This document shows, in pieces, positions 35,525 through 47,459 of a DNA stretch of 64,000 bases. Numbering within the stretch: position 1 is the stretch's first letter; the number at the start of each line of letters is the position of its first letter. Both the position numbers and the translations under genes were made by a program. The stretch comes from Phytoseiulus persimilis (lineage: Eukaryota > Arthropoda > Arachnida > Mesostigmata > Phytoseiidae): assembly GCA_037576195.1 (NCBI GenBank), contig CM075102.1, positions 31,616,745 to 31,680,744 of the forward strand. Direction: 5' to 3'. Below the pieces are notes generated by a model. That model made no database searches and was not told where the DNA came from. It saw only the letters and a list, made by a program, of their open reading frames with translations.

Positions 35525-35670
35525 CATGGTAGATGGAGGATCAGTCCTCGACGAATAGTCCCAGGCGAATTTGCCTCCAATGTCGACGGAACGGGAGATG
35601 TCGGTCTGGAGGTCCGGCTGAGTGGTGAGCAGGAGACCGAGAACGGTGCCAGGAGGAACCACGAGTGCAC
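35525..35670 (-). CDS. single coding exon of an unknown minus-strand gene
   Basis: A strong acceptor (ATTATTTCAG) opens 48 codons reading ALVVPPGTVLGLLLTTQPDL and then TDISRSVDIGGKFAWDYSS. It ends at an ATG|GTGGGT donor. The start is phase 1 and the end phase 0. Composition and borders look like a real internal exon. Neighbouring exons were not found; a frame just above it (35.68-35.82 kb, MGLSMGILNLARIDLSTGF) may belong. No family recognised. Confidence 0.4.
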
Positions 35671-36039
35671 CTGAAATAATTGAATGCGGATTCTCTCGAG
35701 TCCGAGGAGTCCTTGGCGAATCCGGTCGACAAGTCAATTCTAGCTAAGTTGAGGATGCCCATGGACAAACCCATAGCTGATCGAATTGACAACATCTCCC
35801 CCTCGAGCTGCGGGTTAAAACACTATTTCAGAGTGACCCTCGGATGAAGTCTCCGCGCAACGATGCTTCGGTGCTTCTCGATCTCCTGCCAACCCAGAAT
35901 TCTCTGCAAAGTCCTTCACTGTTAGATACACTGAGCCCTCGTGCCTGAGGTGACATCGCTGTCAAGTGTGCAACACTTATTCTCCTCCTTCGCCGACAGC
36001 ACCGCGTCGAAATTATTTCCACTTATGGATGCGCAAAAA

Positions 36040-36448
36040 GTTCGGAATGATTGAAGTTGGAATAATCGAGGTTGAACTGTGTTTCAAATTGAAATAATAG
36101 TGGCTGTGTTGTTATTAGGGGTCGCAGAACTGGGTCTGATACCCGGTCCTGGACCCGCGTACCCGAGGCTGGACCTCCGATACCCGACCACCGATTTAAA
36201 GTGTTCATTTCGGGGTCTATCCGATATATTTTTCGAAGTCCGTTGACCCGGGTATTCGAGGCTGGATACGTGGACCCGGGTAGCCGGCTCCACGAGTGAT
36301 TACCCGGTTCCTGAGAGCCGGGTAATTGCGACCCCTAATAGTGATCGAAATTGAAATAATCGGGGTGTTACTGTGGTTCAAATGTTGGAATATTCGAGGT
36401 TGAAACCCAAAAGGTTGAAATAATCGGCGTTCAACCAACGTTCTACTG
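36040..36448. mobile_element. pogo/Tigger-like MITE, left end decayed, with a second MITE inside
   Basis: The right end read inward is CAGTAGAACGTTGGTTGAAC, followed by repeated short GATTATTTCAA-type motifs, as in pogo/Tigger-derived elements, and it is followed by TA. Related motifs (AATAATCGAGGTTGAACTGTG) mark the left side, but the CAGTAG terminus is lost. A second element sits inside at 36112-36341. No transposase reading frame remains. Confidence 0.6.
36112..36341. mobile_element. 230-bp MITE with terminal inverted repeats
   Basis: TTATTAGGGGTCGCA at the left matches the reverse complement of TGCGACCCCTAATAG at the right, about 15 bp. The inside is rich in GACCCGGGTA-type blocks repeated in both orientations. 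The surrounding AAATTGAAATAATAG / GAAATTGAAATAATCG sequence belongs to the outer element, so this copy inserted into it. Confidence 0.7.
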
Positions 36449-36511
36449 TATAACCAATTTCTCCGGGGGACGAAAAACTCCGCTGGTCATGGTGCCCACG
36501 GTTTTGAATTA

Positions 36512-37680
36512 TTGGGTGGATGCAAAAGTTCTGGGGCCCCTAATTTCAATCGCTCATAACTCCGCTCCCAGGCGCAGAAAGATAATAAAATATACGAAAT
36601 GAGCGAGATTCAGTCGACTTTCAGATGGAATCAACCTGGACATATTTTAAAAAGCACCCTGCTCACAGCATCGATTTTACTGAAAGGGTCGAAATTCGAA
36701 AAATCGCGATTTTGCAGTTCCGGCGAAACTAAGATTATGACCCCCTGTTTTCTCTCCAGAAACATGAAGTTTGTCGAAAAAGATTCGGTTTTTTCGTGAT
36801 TCTTTGGTGACCTTTTTGCCGCCAATTGAGGGTCGCATGGATGGGACACGCTGGAATTCTCCTGCAAACTCTCAGAAGCCTCTTGGAAACGTCCTCTTAA
36901 CGCTTTTCATCAAAGTTCGGCTCGCAAGAAGAGACCTTAGAATCAGAGTCGGATTGTCGGAATCATTTTCGTCTTCTCCAGCGGCGGAAGAGTCATTTCA
37001 CTGCGACCCATTCATCGGGTATATACTCGCCGGTTGTTATCGACGGATTCTCGTTGAGGAAGGCAACCAAGTCGTCGTCACTCAGTTCGACAGATCGGCC
37101 TGATCGTGGCTCATCGTCTAGGTGTGGCTGCTGTCTTAGAACTTGGCGAACCACCTCTTCACTGTAGAAAGGGACGAAATGGCTTCACGGAACACGGGTT
37201 TCAATTGCTTCGTCTCGGCCGCTGAATTCCCCTTGAGGAACGCGTAGAGGAACTCCCGAGGATTTTTCAAACTTCCACGAACTTCCAGCGTATCCCCTCA
37301 ATGGGACCGTTCAACTGGTGGAAAAAGGGTCATCAAAAAAATACAAAAATATTGAATCTTCGGAAGCCGATAACTCCGCTTTGCCGTAGCCAAAATGCCC
37401 CATTCCTTTACTGAAACCGCTTATTTTTTGACGAAGAGAAAACAGGGGGCCAAGATCTTAGTTTCGCCGGAACCGCAAAATCGCGAGTTTCCGAAATTCG
37501 ACCCTTTCAGTAAAATCGATTCTGTGAGCACGGTGCTTTTTGAATTGATTCGCGGTTGATTCCATCTGAAAGTTGACTTAATTCCGCACATTTTGTATAT
37601 TTTATTATCTTTCTACGCCACCTGGGAGCGGAGTTATGAGCGATTGAAATCAGGGGCCCAGAACTTCTGCATCCACCCAA
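36512..37680 (-). mobile_element. mariner-derived element with about 290-bp inverted repeats, flanked by TA
   Basis: The element starts TTGGGTGGATGCA and ends with its complement TGCATCCACCCAA. It has TA on both sides (36510-36511 and 37681-37682), the mariner target duplication. The two ends are inverted copies of each other over roughly 36512-36800 and 37390-37680. Between them on the minus strand are remains of a mariner transposase N-terminus: NPREFLYAFLKGNSAAETKQ and TVKRWFAKF (~37.28-37.16 kb), then DEPRSGRSVELSDDDLVAFL and NENPSITTGEYI (~37.1-37.0 kb). A stop or frame break separates them, and the catalytic DDD part is gone. Such HTH motifs are typical of mariner (HTH-1 plus DEPRSGRP linker). 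Confidence 0.85.
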
Positions 37681-37969
37681 TATGACTATCCAAATGTATT
37701 ATTTGAGATGGAATTCGAGCCAGCGGGACGATTCTCAGTGGAAGCTTCTTATCGACTCGATCTTGCAGGGAGGAGGAACATGTAGCCAATGATTCGGAGC
37801 ACTGCCGCAACCGACCGAACATTCGTGACAAATCGTGAGGCGTTTGCCTTTTCAGCGGCGGAGATGCGTTTGGGCACTACAGAAAGCCGGGAAGCTCCAC
37901 TTGATTACACTCACTGCATCGCCCAGCTGAGTCACTCGACAAAAAAATACAAATCGCATCCCACCCCGG

Positions 37970-38460
37970 AGAATCGTGCGATTCGTCAATCATCACCATC
38001 ATGAGCAACGAGGAGACATCGAAGATCAAGCGATAAGTCTCGTCGAGAAATCCAATGATCAGATTCATAGCAAATTCGGTCCGACTAAATTCTCAATGCT
38101 GTCCAATCCGGAATCGACTAGATCGTCGGCACCAATCGAAGGTTATCCCATACCGGGGAACGTATCACCTTGGTCAGCGTGATCGCTCTGGGACCGCTTA
38201 CACACAGCTACACGATCCAACTCCTGTTGAACATGAATGGATGTTTGCTCGGCAAGCTGTACACAAATCTGCAAGAGGTCAACGACGATTTCGGCCCGCG
38301 CCTGGTTGCTACCACCAAGGAGTTCCCGAATCTGTATAAAGCTCGTTCGAGAACTCGAAAGTTAACCGAGGATTTTGTGAAACAGTGGAGTTGTAGCGTT
38401 TTGCGAGAGGTCGTTAGCCGGCTGTACACCGGCAACTGCGTGTCCTATGAGGGCTCCTAG
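37970..38460 (+). pseudogene. relic of a DDE-superfamily DNA transposase
   Basis: Two plus-strand frames, about 37.98-38.17 and 38.17-38.46 kb, read like one decayed protein: ISLVEKSNDQIHSKFGPTK, then HSYTIQLLLNMNGCLLGKLY, LQEVNDDFGPR and SRTRKLTEDFVKQW. This resembles the catalytic core of DDE-type transposases common in arthropod genomes (substrate-strand segment with LQE...FGP...SKSGKLT). A frame shift near 38.17 kb and the missing ends mark it as dead. Family assignment is from memory and only moderate. Confidence 0.45.
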
Positions 38461-38469
38461 GATGGCCAC

Positions 38470-38945
38470 AGGGATGAAGAGTTGAACAGAATCGACAGAG
38501 GCAGAAAGGCACGATTGATCATATATATGACAACTCCAGAGGGAGCACGCTCATTGCGATCGCAAGAGCGGGCTTCCTCAACACCAACTCTTTCAGAACG
38601 AGATTCGAAGGAGGCGATGGTAAATGTGTGCTATGCGGACATCACACAGAATCCCTAGAACACGTGATAATGGAGTGCAAGGAAGAACAGCGGAATGAAG
38701 CGGAGATCTGCAGAAGACTAGGCCTGCATGAAGACTCAACGAGAGGAATTGTAGAGCGGACCAAACGGAGTCTTGAAAGATGGGAGAGAGCAACGAAAGA
38801 ACACATCCCACGCTCCTGCTAGATCACCGACTGACGACCCTGACCAGCAGAGTGTACTCGCCTTCGCGTACGGGGTTTCTGACATATAACAAAGTGTATA
38901 TGGGCAAGAAATGGTTGATAAACCAATCAATCATTCAATCAATCA
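38470..38945 (+). mobile_element. 3' end of a non-LTR retrotransposon (LINE) with ATCA-rich tail
   Basis: A plus-strand frame at 38.56-38.82 kb reads CVLCGHHTESLEHVIMECKE and then EAEICRRLGL. This is the CCHC-like C-terminal zinc motif that follows reverse transcriptase in many tick and mite LINEs. About 100 bp past its stop the sequence ends in an AATCAATCATTCAATCAATCAG-type simple tail (truncated here to its repeating ATCA unit), typical of a LINE 3' end. The reverse transcriptase itself is absent, as in 5'-truncated copies. Confidence 0.6.
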
Positions 38946-41900
38946 GACCAGATCGAACAGAAGACTGCGGTCGTGAACGTCACCCGCAAGGACTCCACTA
39001 GCCTCGTGCAGCCATTGAATCTCTTCTGTTTCCGATTGTGGTTCGATTTCGCAAAACAGCTCGCACAGCACCGTCTGCTCTCGAACATTCGCTTCGTCAG
39101 GATGAGAGACGTGTGCCGCAAGCGAAGTCCCGTCTCTGACCAGTTCCAGCATCCGGCCTTCCAGCCCTTGTCGCTCCGTGGCTGGCGGTTGGTTGGATTC
39201 TAAGTGCCCTAGGGCGAGTTTCCATGGTAATCATCTAAGTCGGCACGGCTTTCCTGCCTTCGTCGAAGGCCTATCCAAGCTTCATTCGTGACCGCAGGCG
39301 AAACAAGCCAATGTAGGCCCACCTGCCCAAAACCCCTATCAATCCAACACCAAGTTTTCTAAAACCCCGCTGGCCAGTTCTGGTTGGTCCTCTATTGGCG
39401 GATTGCCAAGCTCAATTCGAGAAGTGCAGGAATGTTTCTGAGCTCTGATTGCTTCTATTTCTATGGTTCTCCATCCAGGCATCTTCGACGCGCCTGGGAT
39501 CAGTCTTCAAGGAGCGCGATCGCCATTCGTTTCGGCTAAGGTGGCCATCTCAAGGGATACAATGCAGCTCCGCGCAGTCAGTTCGAAAACATTGAATTCC
39601 AATCTTTGGGGTAGAGGGAACAACGATTCAGGCTTGGTATTTGTAAAGTGCTGTCACTTGTGATCCCGCTATACGTCTATCTGCCGTGGTGCATAGCGGG
39701 ACTCCGGGTCTCGTTGATTTTCCAGAAGAAATGTTTCCAAGAAGCACTCGGAAATTCCCAGGTAAAATATCTCAAGGACGAAATGCTCGAGTTACTTCTC
39801 CTTCGGAACAGTCACACCGCTATTCCATCGCCTCATCCTCGGAATCGTCATCGGTGGAAGACAACGAAAATCGGCGCTCAGATCCGTTCCTGAAGTATCA
39901 TATTCAAATTCGATCTGCTTGACGTCCTGGTGCGGATTATTCCACTTCTTGTCGGAGCAAACAAGTCAAGTATAATTTGAGTTCAGAAAGTCAGATTCCG
40001 TGATTGCCCATGTGCGCATCCTGCGCAGCCGCATCTTCCGGTCCGTTGAGCGACAGACGACGTTTGAATTTGAGAGCGTCCGGAAGTCGTCCGCGGTGCG
40101 CTGCTCCATCACGAGGCGGTTCTTCGAGGAGTTCGTGTGGTCTGGTTCAAACGTTCCCTCATCCGTGGCTGACCTTCGGGGTCGTTTACTCCGTCTGTCC
40201 TGGGAGCACGAGTGCATTCGATTCATCTCGTTGTGTCGAAGGATCCTCCGAAGCATAGTTATCCATTCCCGTCGTTGGGCTTCCTAAATTACTGAGAGGT
40301 GAGAAATTTACTGCGTTTATTCGCCAAGTTGCATGGGATGGTGGATTTATCTACGTCCGGCAGACTGTTGTGCCGAGCACCAGACACATTCTGTGGTTCT
40401 TGATACCAACGGTCTTGAGTTTCATCAAACTATTGTATCGACCGTTGGAAGCGGCGTCATTCAGATTCGAATAGGACATTTTGATACGCGTGAATTAATA
40501 TGACTACGCAGTGAGTTTACTGATTTCATTCCTTATTGTTGAAGCTTTCCAGGCAGTTGCGTGGGAGATTCTTGATTCGCCGGCCGCTTCCAAACTTGGT
40601 TCAGGTGAGGTCGATCTCGAAGCATGGATTCTCCGGAATGTTCTCGAAGATTCTGATGGAGTGATAAGTTCCAGCGCGAGAGTCGAAGCGAGTGGTATAT
40701 GTCGGCGGCGTTTCTGTGGACGATCTCTGTCTGTCGACCCATTCAGGCTGTTAGACTCCGAGGAAACACTGCTGATGATCTGCCGCCACAGTACTGGGAG
40801 GGTTCAGCTCCCGATCTACTGTGCCTCCCTCGCATAGCACGTGACAGGGATTACTGACAGGAAAAAATTACTAACTCTCGTTTCCATCGGGCCCTAAGGA
40901 ACGGGAGAAGGGATCATGGACAGCGCACACAAACAGGAAACGAGCGATGTTGTGTCGAATAAACCCCATCAACATCCGAAGTATCTACCACGCCACCTTG
41001 GAGCCAATGGCGCCTGGAAACCCATCAGAATAGGCAACCTTGGAGCCGCTTTCCGGGCTGGAAAGGGGTGCATCTCTGGGAGGGACACCAAGGTGGAACC
41101 TGTCCAAAACCACTGCGACGGATCTGGAGGGAGTCAAGAGCCCTGGGGAACCGATTAGGATTCCCCTTGTTTGAATAGGGGCCTATATCGAGTTCGAGTT
41201 AGTTTACCATGCGAAACTAGAACCCGGGGAGCGGCGTTTGGCCGGCTCCACTGGAACTCGAGAAGCGATGGAAAATCTCTCAGCCCGCGAGTGTGATTGT
41301 TGGAGGATCATACAGTGTTACAGCTATCATGACGCGAACTCCGTTTGCCTTGTAAATTTGAGGAACTTGCCTTTTTGGGCGAGGCACATGTGCTCCAAAG
41401 ACGACCGTCGAGGCACAGGGTGGCAATTCAAACCTGAATATAACCTAAGATTCATTCCAAATCAGATCAAGTTGAGGTAATAAATCTTTCCCTTGAACGC
41501 AACGTGATATTCGGTTCATATGGTGCTCATAATGAGCAGTTCGCTTGCGAAATGCTACAATGAGAACCCACTATTTCGGATTGGGTCTCGTTTCTACCAG
41601 TTGGTCAAGGGTGCCCTCATTTCCGAGGTCTCTCGCAGGAAGTGCCGCCTGGGAGTTCCTCGCTGTGCTTCTGACTACTTCGATATGACTGAAGTCGAAT
41701 TGCGATCACAGCTCCCCGTGTCACTCCCTTGTTTCGATCCTGGACCATTGGTGATCTCGACGGCCTCGAGGACGAGTCCCCGCCATCTTTTCGTGTTCAT
41801 TTGTGGCATCGATCAACTTCTTCGCAAGACACTGTCTTGCTCCAATGTGATCGCTGCATTGGAAAACGTGGGTTCCGGTACGGCTTTTCGTTTCCTGAGA

Positions 41901-44900
41901 ATTTCGAACACCCCGAATCTGTTGAAGTTCGAAAGTGTTCCCGCGTTGAGCCTCCAGATCGCTTGCTTGACCGCTCCCGTTCGTTCGGGTGGTCATTTAC
42001 CGCCGGCTGATCGGTTCTCACATGTCTGTAAGATTCCATCATTGATTCTCAAATATCTCTTATGCTGAAGCGGAGATGCTTTTCGATATTCGCCGAACAA
42101 ATATGTTCGGAACGAATGTCTCAATCCCGCAAGAAGCCCGAACGAACGCATCCCCTTGAATCTACAGCAGGGTGAGGCGTTTCTCAGTACACAGAGGGCT
42201 CCCGCCGCGCAGATAATCGGAAGCTGTTATGGGGGGCTGGAGACCGTAAATTTCGCCCATTACACAGCTCCGGTCGTGCTAGACCGAATGTTGGTGAAGC
42301 CCCATTGAAAGGATGACTTCAAGCGCTCCGCCAGAAAAAATTACGCGGGCTAACATCGTTCTCTTCGAAAGAACAGGGAGCTCCTAGATTTTGGACCTTG
42401 CTCCTTGACTACGATGCCTGCCCGACAAGTTGACTCGGGAGGATGAATTCACTGCAGTTCGTGCTGCTCAATGCCGCTCGAATCTGAATTACAGGGGTCG
42501 CGGTTGTGTGACTAGAAAATTTTCGAACTTGAGTATCCGGAATAAAGAACACGGGGCCAAGTTCGGCTGCTGAACTAGTGGGTCACTAGGCTCACGTTCC
42601 ACATCGATCTGATCATCGACCAGTATATTGGAAGCAAGCCGCTGACGGCAGAGCGAGTGATAAGTGCTAGTCGACAGTGCCGCAAGGCACAACTCTGGGT
42701 GGTTTCAGTTTCGTTGCGGCTAGCTTACGGCACAACAAGCGAACCCTCGCCGGTAGAATGTTAGCCTACATCAAAAATATTTCGCCGATTCTCATGCTCG
42801 TAGCTCATTCGGTTCTATTCGGTTCGGCGCCCGGCGACTTGCGCTAGCAAGCAACAACGCGCCACAAGCGTGAGCCTACCGACGCGAGCTGCGGATGTTG
42901 GCCCTCATGGAGGCTTTCTGGTGCCAGCACTGATGCCGTCGTCACTCCTAATACGCTCGCGTGGGGGCACCATTCGCGAGTTGGCAGCGTACTCTTGCGA
43001 GCCGGCCTTGGTACATTACCTGGCCAAGCAGTTGCAATCAGAGCGGACAAAGGATTGCTCGCGGTTCATGGATCAAAGTGTGCAGTTGACCATTCACCGG
43101 AGCCTGGCGAGACCGTCATTCGTACCCCGATACCGTGGTGGGTCCTCGACTTATCCCATTCCATCCCAACCCGATACTCTTCATTCCATTCTCATTCCCA
43201 TACTATCCGACTCAAATCCCCTTATCTGCGTTGTTGGTGACCGAGCCCGCCGTTCCTGTGCTTTTATTCTGCCTATATCCTCTCCACTTCTCGATCATGA
43301 TGGAGTGTGGAAACTTGAATTAAGGAGGTACCTCACTCCAATCGCAGGATTCACAGGTCCTGCACTTGAAGGGGTGGGACTGTGACCATCGGGAAGGGCA
43401 CCAGCGATTATCCCCACAGGAGAAAAAAACCGCCGAATCAATCTCGCAGAACCATGGGTTCAGGCGACACCGGTTCCGGAGAAACTCACGCGAACAAGAT
43501 CCGCGGGACGGGTGGCCATGTGTAGAGGATGGGTTGGAGGTAAGTATCTGGATTTGCATATTTTCCAGGAATTTCTCACGGAGTTGAGATCCCGAATTGC
43601 GGAAGAAGAATCACGGTTCATCCTTCCCGACCAGACCCGATTTCGAGGCTGGGGCTCTATTAGCTTGAGCGGAATAATCTGGAGCCCGATGCCTACGCAT
43701 CAACCATGAAATTGGTGGCAATCGGTCGCGTACCCAGGAACCGGTTCTGGAGATTAGCCGGAATGCAATCTCCACGGACTGAGAGAAAAACATTCAAAGT
43801 TCCGACACCCTGAAACTCCACGACGGGAGCATCGATTTCGATCAAATAAGTTGCAATAGACTTGTAATCCAAGGGACTACGAAATTCTTGTCGGTATCGG
43901 AACTTTCGAAGACGAGAAAGTTGTCCCTTTAAACGCTACAATCATCAGTACGAGATGAGTGACCTCGGTACGTGCCAGTTTGGCGGCCTCCACGCGAGCA
44001 GCCAGTTTCCAAAGGCTGGGAAACCAGCTCACCACAAGCCACCATCAGGACCGCGAGAACAGGATACTCGCGCGCTCTGAACGATTGGCTCGGCCGTGGC
44101 AAAACGTAAATGGTGACTTGACGGTGGAAGGCTCTGAAACTGGGAAAGATTTCCGCCTCCTGATGCTTTGATTTGGTCACATTTTTTCCAGAGTAGACTG
44201 TGGAACGCTTCCGAGTCGCTGAGTTCGTACTCGATCGGAGTCCGACGTAAGCATCAGGATTTCACAGCGTTTAGAAGCCTGGAGTTCGGAAGTGACCGTA
44301 TCGCCATCCTGAAAAATACGTTCATGCGCTGCTCGCTGGATTCCAAATATTCTCGTGTGGATTCTCAAAGGTCTTCCCTACCGAAATATCAGTGGTCGGA
44401 AAATCGTGGAAAGTCGGTTGAGAGTCGGAGAAAAAAAGGAAAATCGTCTCCGACATGCTCTGAAATCATCGTCAAAATATGCGTCTTTTAGAGAGCAATC
44501 GAACAAAAACAACAGAGCTCATAGCTTGACTGGCGGCCGAGATATGGCCAAGAGGAGGGCGGGTATGGACAGATGTGGCATTTTGAGGTCGGGGATTCTC
44601 GCACTTGATTCCGTACTGGTCGTAATCTTGTCGCTCCTTGGATTTTTTCAAAAATCCAAGGCTGATCGATGGATGATTTCGAGGCGGTAGTATTGGTTAT
44701 TCGCTGGAGTGGATATGCGATCAGAGAGTGGTTTCGGAAGCGAGCCTTTTTTTCCGAGATCTCCCCAAAAGTATTTCGGGCAAACTCAGATTTCAATGGA
44801 TCGGTCTCGCCGGGGTCGCGTTCGTAGAGAACAAGGATGCCGGTCATCGGACAGAAAACGTATAGAAGTTATCTCGACTCATTGAAAAATTGCGAGCGTT

Positions 44901-45880
44901 TGTATCAATAATATCATTGGTGTCATGTCGCGGTCTCGTATGTTGGGCATAGATATTCGGGGATGCGGCTACACAACAAGCCAGGGAGTCATCGTCCGCA
45001 GCACTCTCTATTCTGGATGACTTCTACCACTAGTGGACACTCGACAAACGCTACCACGCGTAACGCTCTCGTTCCACATGGCTCCCATGCACGTTCGTCT
45101 ACCCTGAAGTTGCTAGCATATCTCGATTTCCTACAGGCAGTTTGGATCAGCATGAGAACTGTACACCATTGGATTCTTTCCCGAAGTCAAATAAACGAGA
45201 TCATTGGAAAGCTTTGAAACCTTGAATCAACTTTGGAACAGCAATGAGAAGTTTCCCGTGACAGAAGGAGGAATTAAACACCGGACTTTTTCCTCGGGAG
45301 GGAGAGAGGAGTCCGAGAGACATTTCCTGGCACGTTTGGCAGAGTTGAGATATTACACTACAGCGTGATCCTAGTTTATACAATCGGGACTGTCCTGCTG
45401 AGCCGGAACCGCTTGACGAATGGAAGAGAGAATTTTAGATACGGTACTCACAGCTGTTCATCTGCCGACGGTGGGAACAAGTTTCTACGGAAATCAATGA
45501 GGACCTTTTCCGGACGACGGACTTCTGTATTCGGCTTCTCCGACATAATCGGATCATAGCATCTCGGAAACGGCCACCGTCGTCGCATCTGAGAGCTACC
45601 ACGCAGCTTCATGGGCGAAGCAACCCGCAGGGAACGGTCAGTTCCTTCTAGTGCGTCGATAGCCGAAGCGGCGAGAGCAGTGGTTGGAGGAGGATCGATC
45701 CGAATGAAAATGAACCGATGCATGAGGTGAAATAAGCTGAGCTTAGCCCGTTATTCCATCGGATTTCTTCTTGTCAGAGGCGTACCCAACATCTCTGGGG
45801 AACAGTTTCGTCCATCAAAGTAGAATTTAATCCACCCGTCCCAATATGATCGAAGGGTCCTGGAAGGGGGGAGACATCCT
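38946..45880. other. long stretch without a recognised gene
   Basis: Frames that look mildly coding but match nothing I know: 38.95-39.15 kb minus (LCELFCEIEPQSETEEIQWL), 39.69-39.92 kb plus (Ser-rich, SIASSSESSSVEDNENRRSD, ending in a stop), 39.97-40.26 kb on either strand, 40.51-40.84 kb plus and 41.73-42.01 kb plus. The 42-45.9 kb part shows no consistent frame. It may include decayed repeats and gene fragments. No tRNA or other RNA gene was noticed. Confidence 0.3.
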
Positions 45881-46030
45881 CTGAACCATAACAAGGACTC
45901 GGCTCAGAGTGGAAGATCGGTGGACAACTGCTCAAGAACAGTATTCTTGAACAATTACCGTCCATGAATCCTGTCGAAAACGTTCTGCCGAGCGAAGTTC
46001 AACGATGGCGGTGGTATCATGGCAACGGTC
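45880..46030 (+). pseudogene. C-terminal fragment of a Tc1-like transposase
   Basis: One plus frame reads LLKNSILEQLPSMNPVENVL and then PSEVQRWRW. This matches the Tc1 pattern around the last catalytic acidic residue, where most Tc1 transposases have SPDLNPIENVW. Only this short piece is recognisable, so it is a relic. Confidence 0.45.
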
Positions 46031-46299
46031 GAAACACGCTCTCCGTTTTCCGTGTCGGGAGTGTATCTTCCCTAACAAGGATGACAATGCTGTGAGAAGG
46101 GAAGTAGAAAGTTCCCGGAGCAGAATCGGAATGAGATTTATTTCACCAAATACTGAAACGAACTCGTATTATTCGAAACAACCGGAGCTCCTCAATGTTC
46201 CAATTTCTGATGGAGAGGTAGGTCTAAGACGTGTTCTTGCGGATCAACATCCTATACCATTGGGGTGACTTTGGCACTGCCGGCGCCGTCGATCTGCGC

Positions 46300-46739
46300 T
46301 CAACAATTAGCCTTCCTGCAGTTACGAGTGAGCAGGTTCTCGATTTCTTTTTCCTCGGAACCGATCACTCTCGAGGCTACTTTTCCGTTCCTCCAGATAG
46401 AGAAACATGGGACTCGATCGACATCGCTGCAGTACTCTGAGGAAATGTCCACCTTGTAGCACTCGTTGACGTAGAGCTTGCTCTGAGCTTTGAAGAAGGG
46501 GAAGATCGCTCTACAGTGAGGGCAAGTTGGATCATGGCACATCACTACGGCTGATTGCGAACCGTAGAGAGCATTCCGTAATATGTCGTCAGGGGGATTT
46601 TCCACGACTTCAGTGGCGCTGACGAGAGCTGCAACGTATCCACTCACCGGTCATTACACGGAAAACGCTAACTGATTGCACGATCTCAAATGATTTCCAA
46701 CTCACCGAGAACGCTGGCAAGCATTACGACGAACAACAT
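46300..46739 (-). CDS. small secreted thioredoxin-fold protein with CPHC active site
   Basis: Two minus-strand exons, 46739-46706 and 46628-46300, join in phase 1 into 120 residues. The leader MLFVVMLASVLALVSATE is a likely signal peptide. The body carries DPTCPHCRAIFPFFKAQSK, a thioredoxin-type CxxC redox site, and VPCFSIWRNGKVASR, where the Pro fits the cis-Pro loop. The length is about that of one thioredoxin domain. It is likely a secreted or endoplasmic-reticulum thiol oxidoreductase; substrates are unknown. No ER retention signal is visible at the C-terminus (RKANC). It sits between two Tc1-like relics. Confidence 0.8.
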
Positions 46740-47459
46740 GACGCTCCGACACCGCTCGGGATAAGAGTATTGTCTACAGACCGTTCAAGTAGAAAACTTC
46801 CATGGAAGAATAGGGTATTGTGATGGTTTCATATGAAGAATACCGTTTGTTTGAATGAAACTGTTAAGCGTCCCGAACGACGGCTCCGCATAGACCTCCG
46901 CAGAGAAACGAGCAGCAGCGGAAAGGCTACCCTCGTGATAACCTGGAATCCCACGTGCAAGCAACGTAGCGGATCAGGTACCCATAAATCTGCGACTACT
47001 AATCTGCGACGTTCCGTGTAATTGCAACGCTCCCACGAAAGGAATGGACTCGGACATGCATGAGGGAAGCGCCCACTATGCGAACCAGTCGAAGCTGACA
47101 AGTGCAGCCCCCTGTATTCGAGCGGATCGCACCCAGGGGTTCGCGCCGCGAGAGTTTCGGCGATGCGGACTGTAAAAGGCTGAGTTGACGCCCGCCACGG
47201 CGTTTCATTGCGGACAGAGTGCTCGGGGCGCGATTCTATCTGCCGATTGTTGATTCATTGTTAGAGAAAATCTCAGAAGGCTCAGGAACGATTGCGAGAT
47301 GAACTTTCAGCCCATCGCTCGCAGCGCGGATATGCGGAGTACTTCATTGAGACGCGTATTCCATTCGACCTACCCATTTCTCAATTATCAAGGGGTCGTT
47401 GTGTAAGGGATTGACCGGACTAGCCGCGCTATTTGCCGTTTGTAGAAGCATCTCTCTTC
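46740..47459. other. spacer upstream of the thioredoxin-like gene
   Basis: Nothing recognised. The first 100 bp probably contain the promoter of the minus-strand thioredoxin-like gene. Confidence 0.35.
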
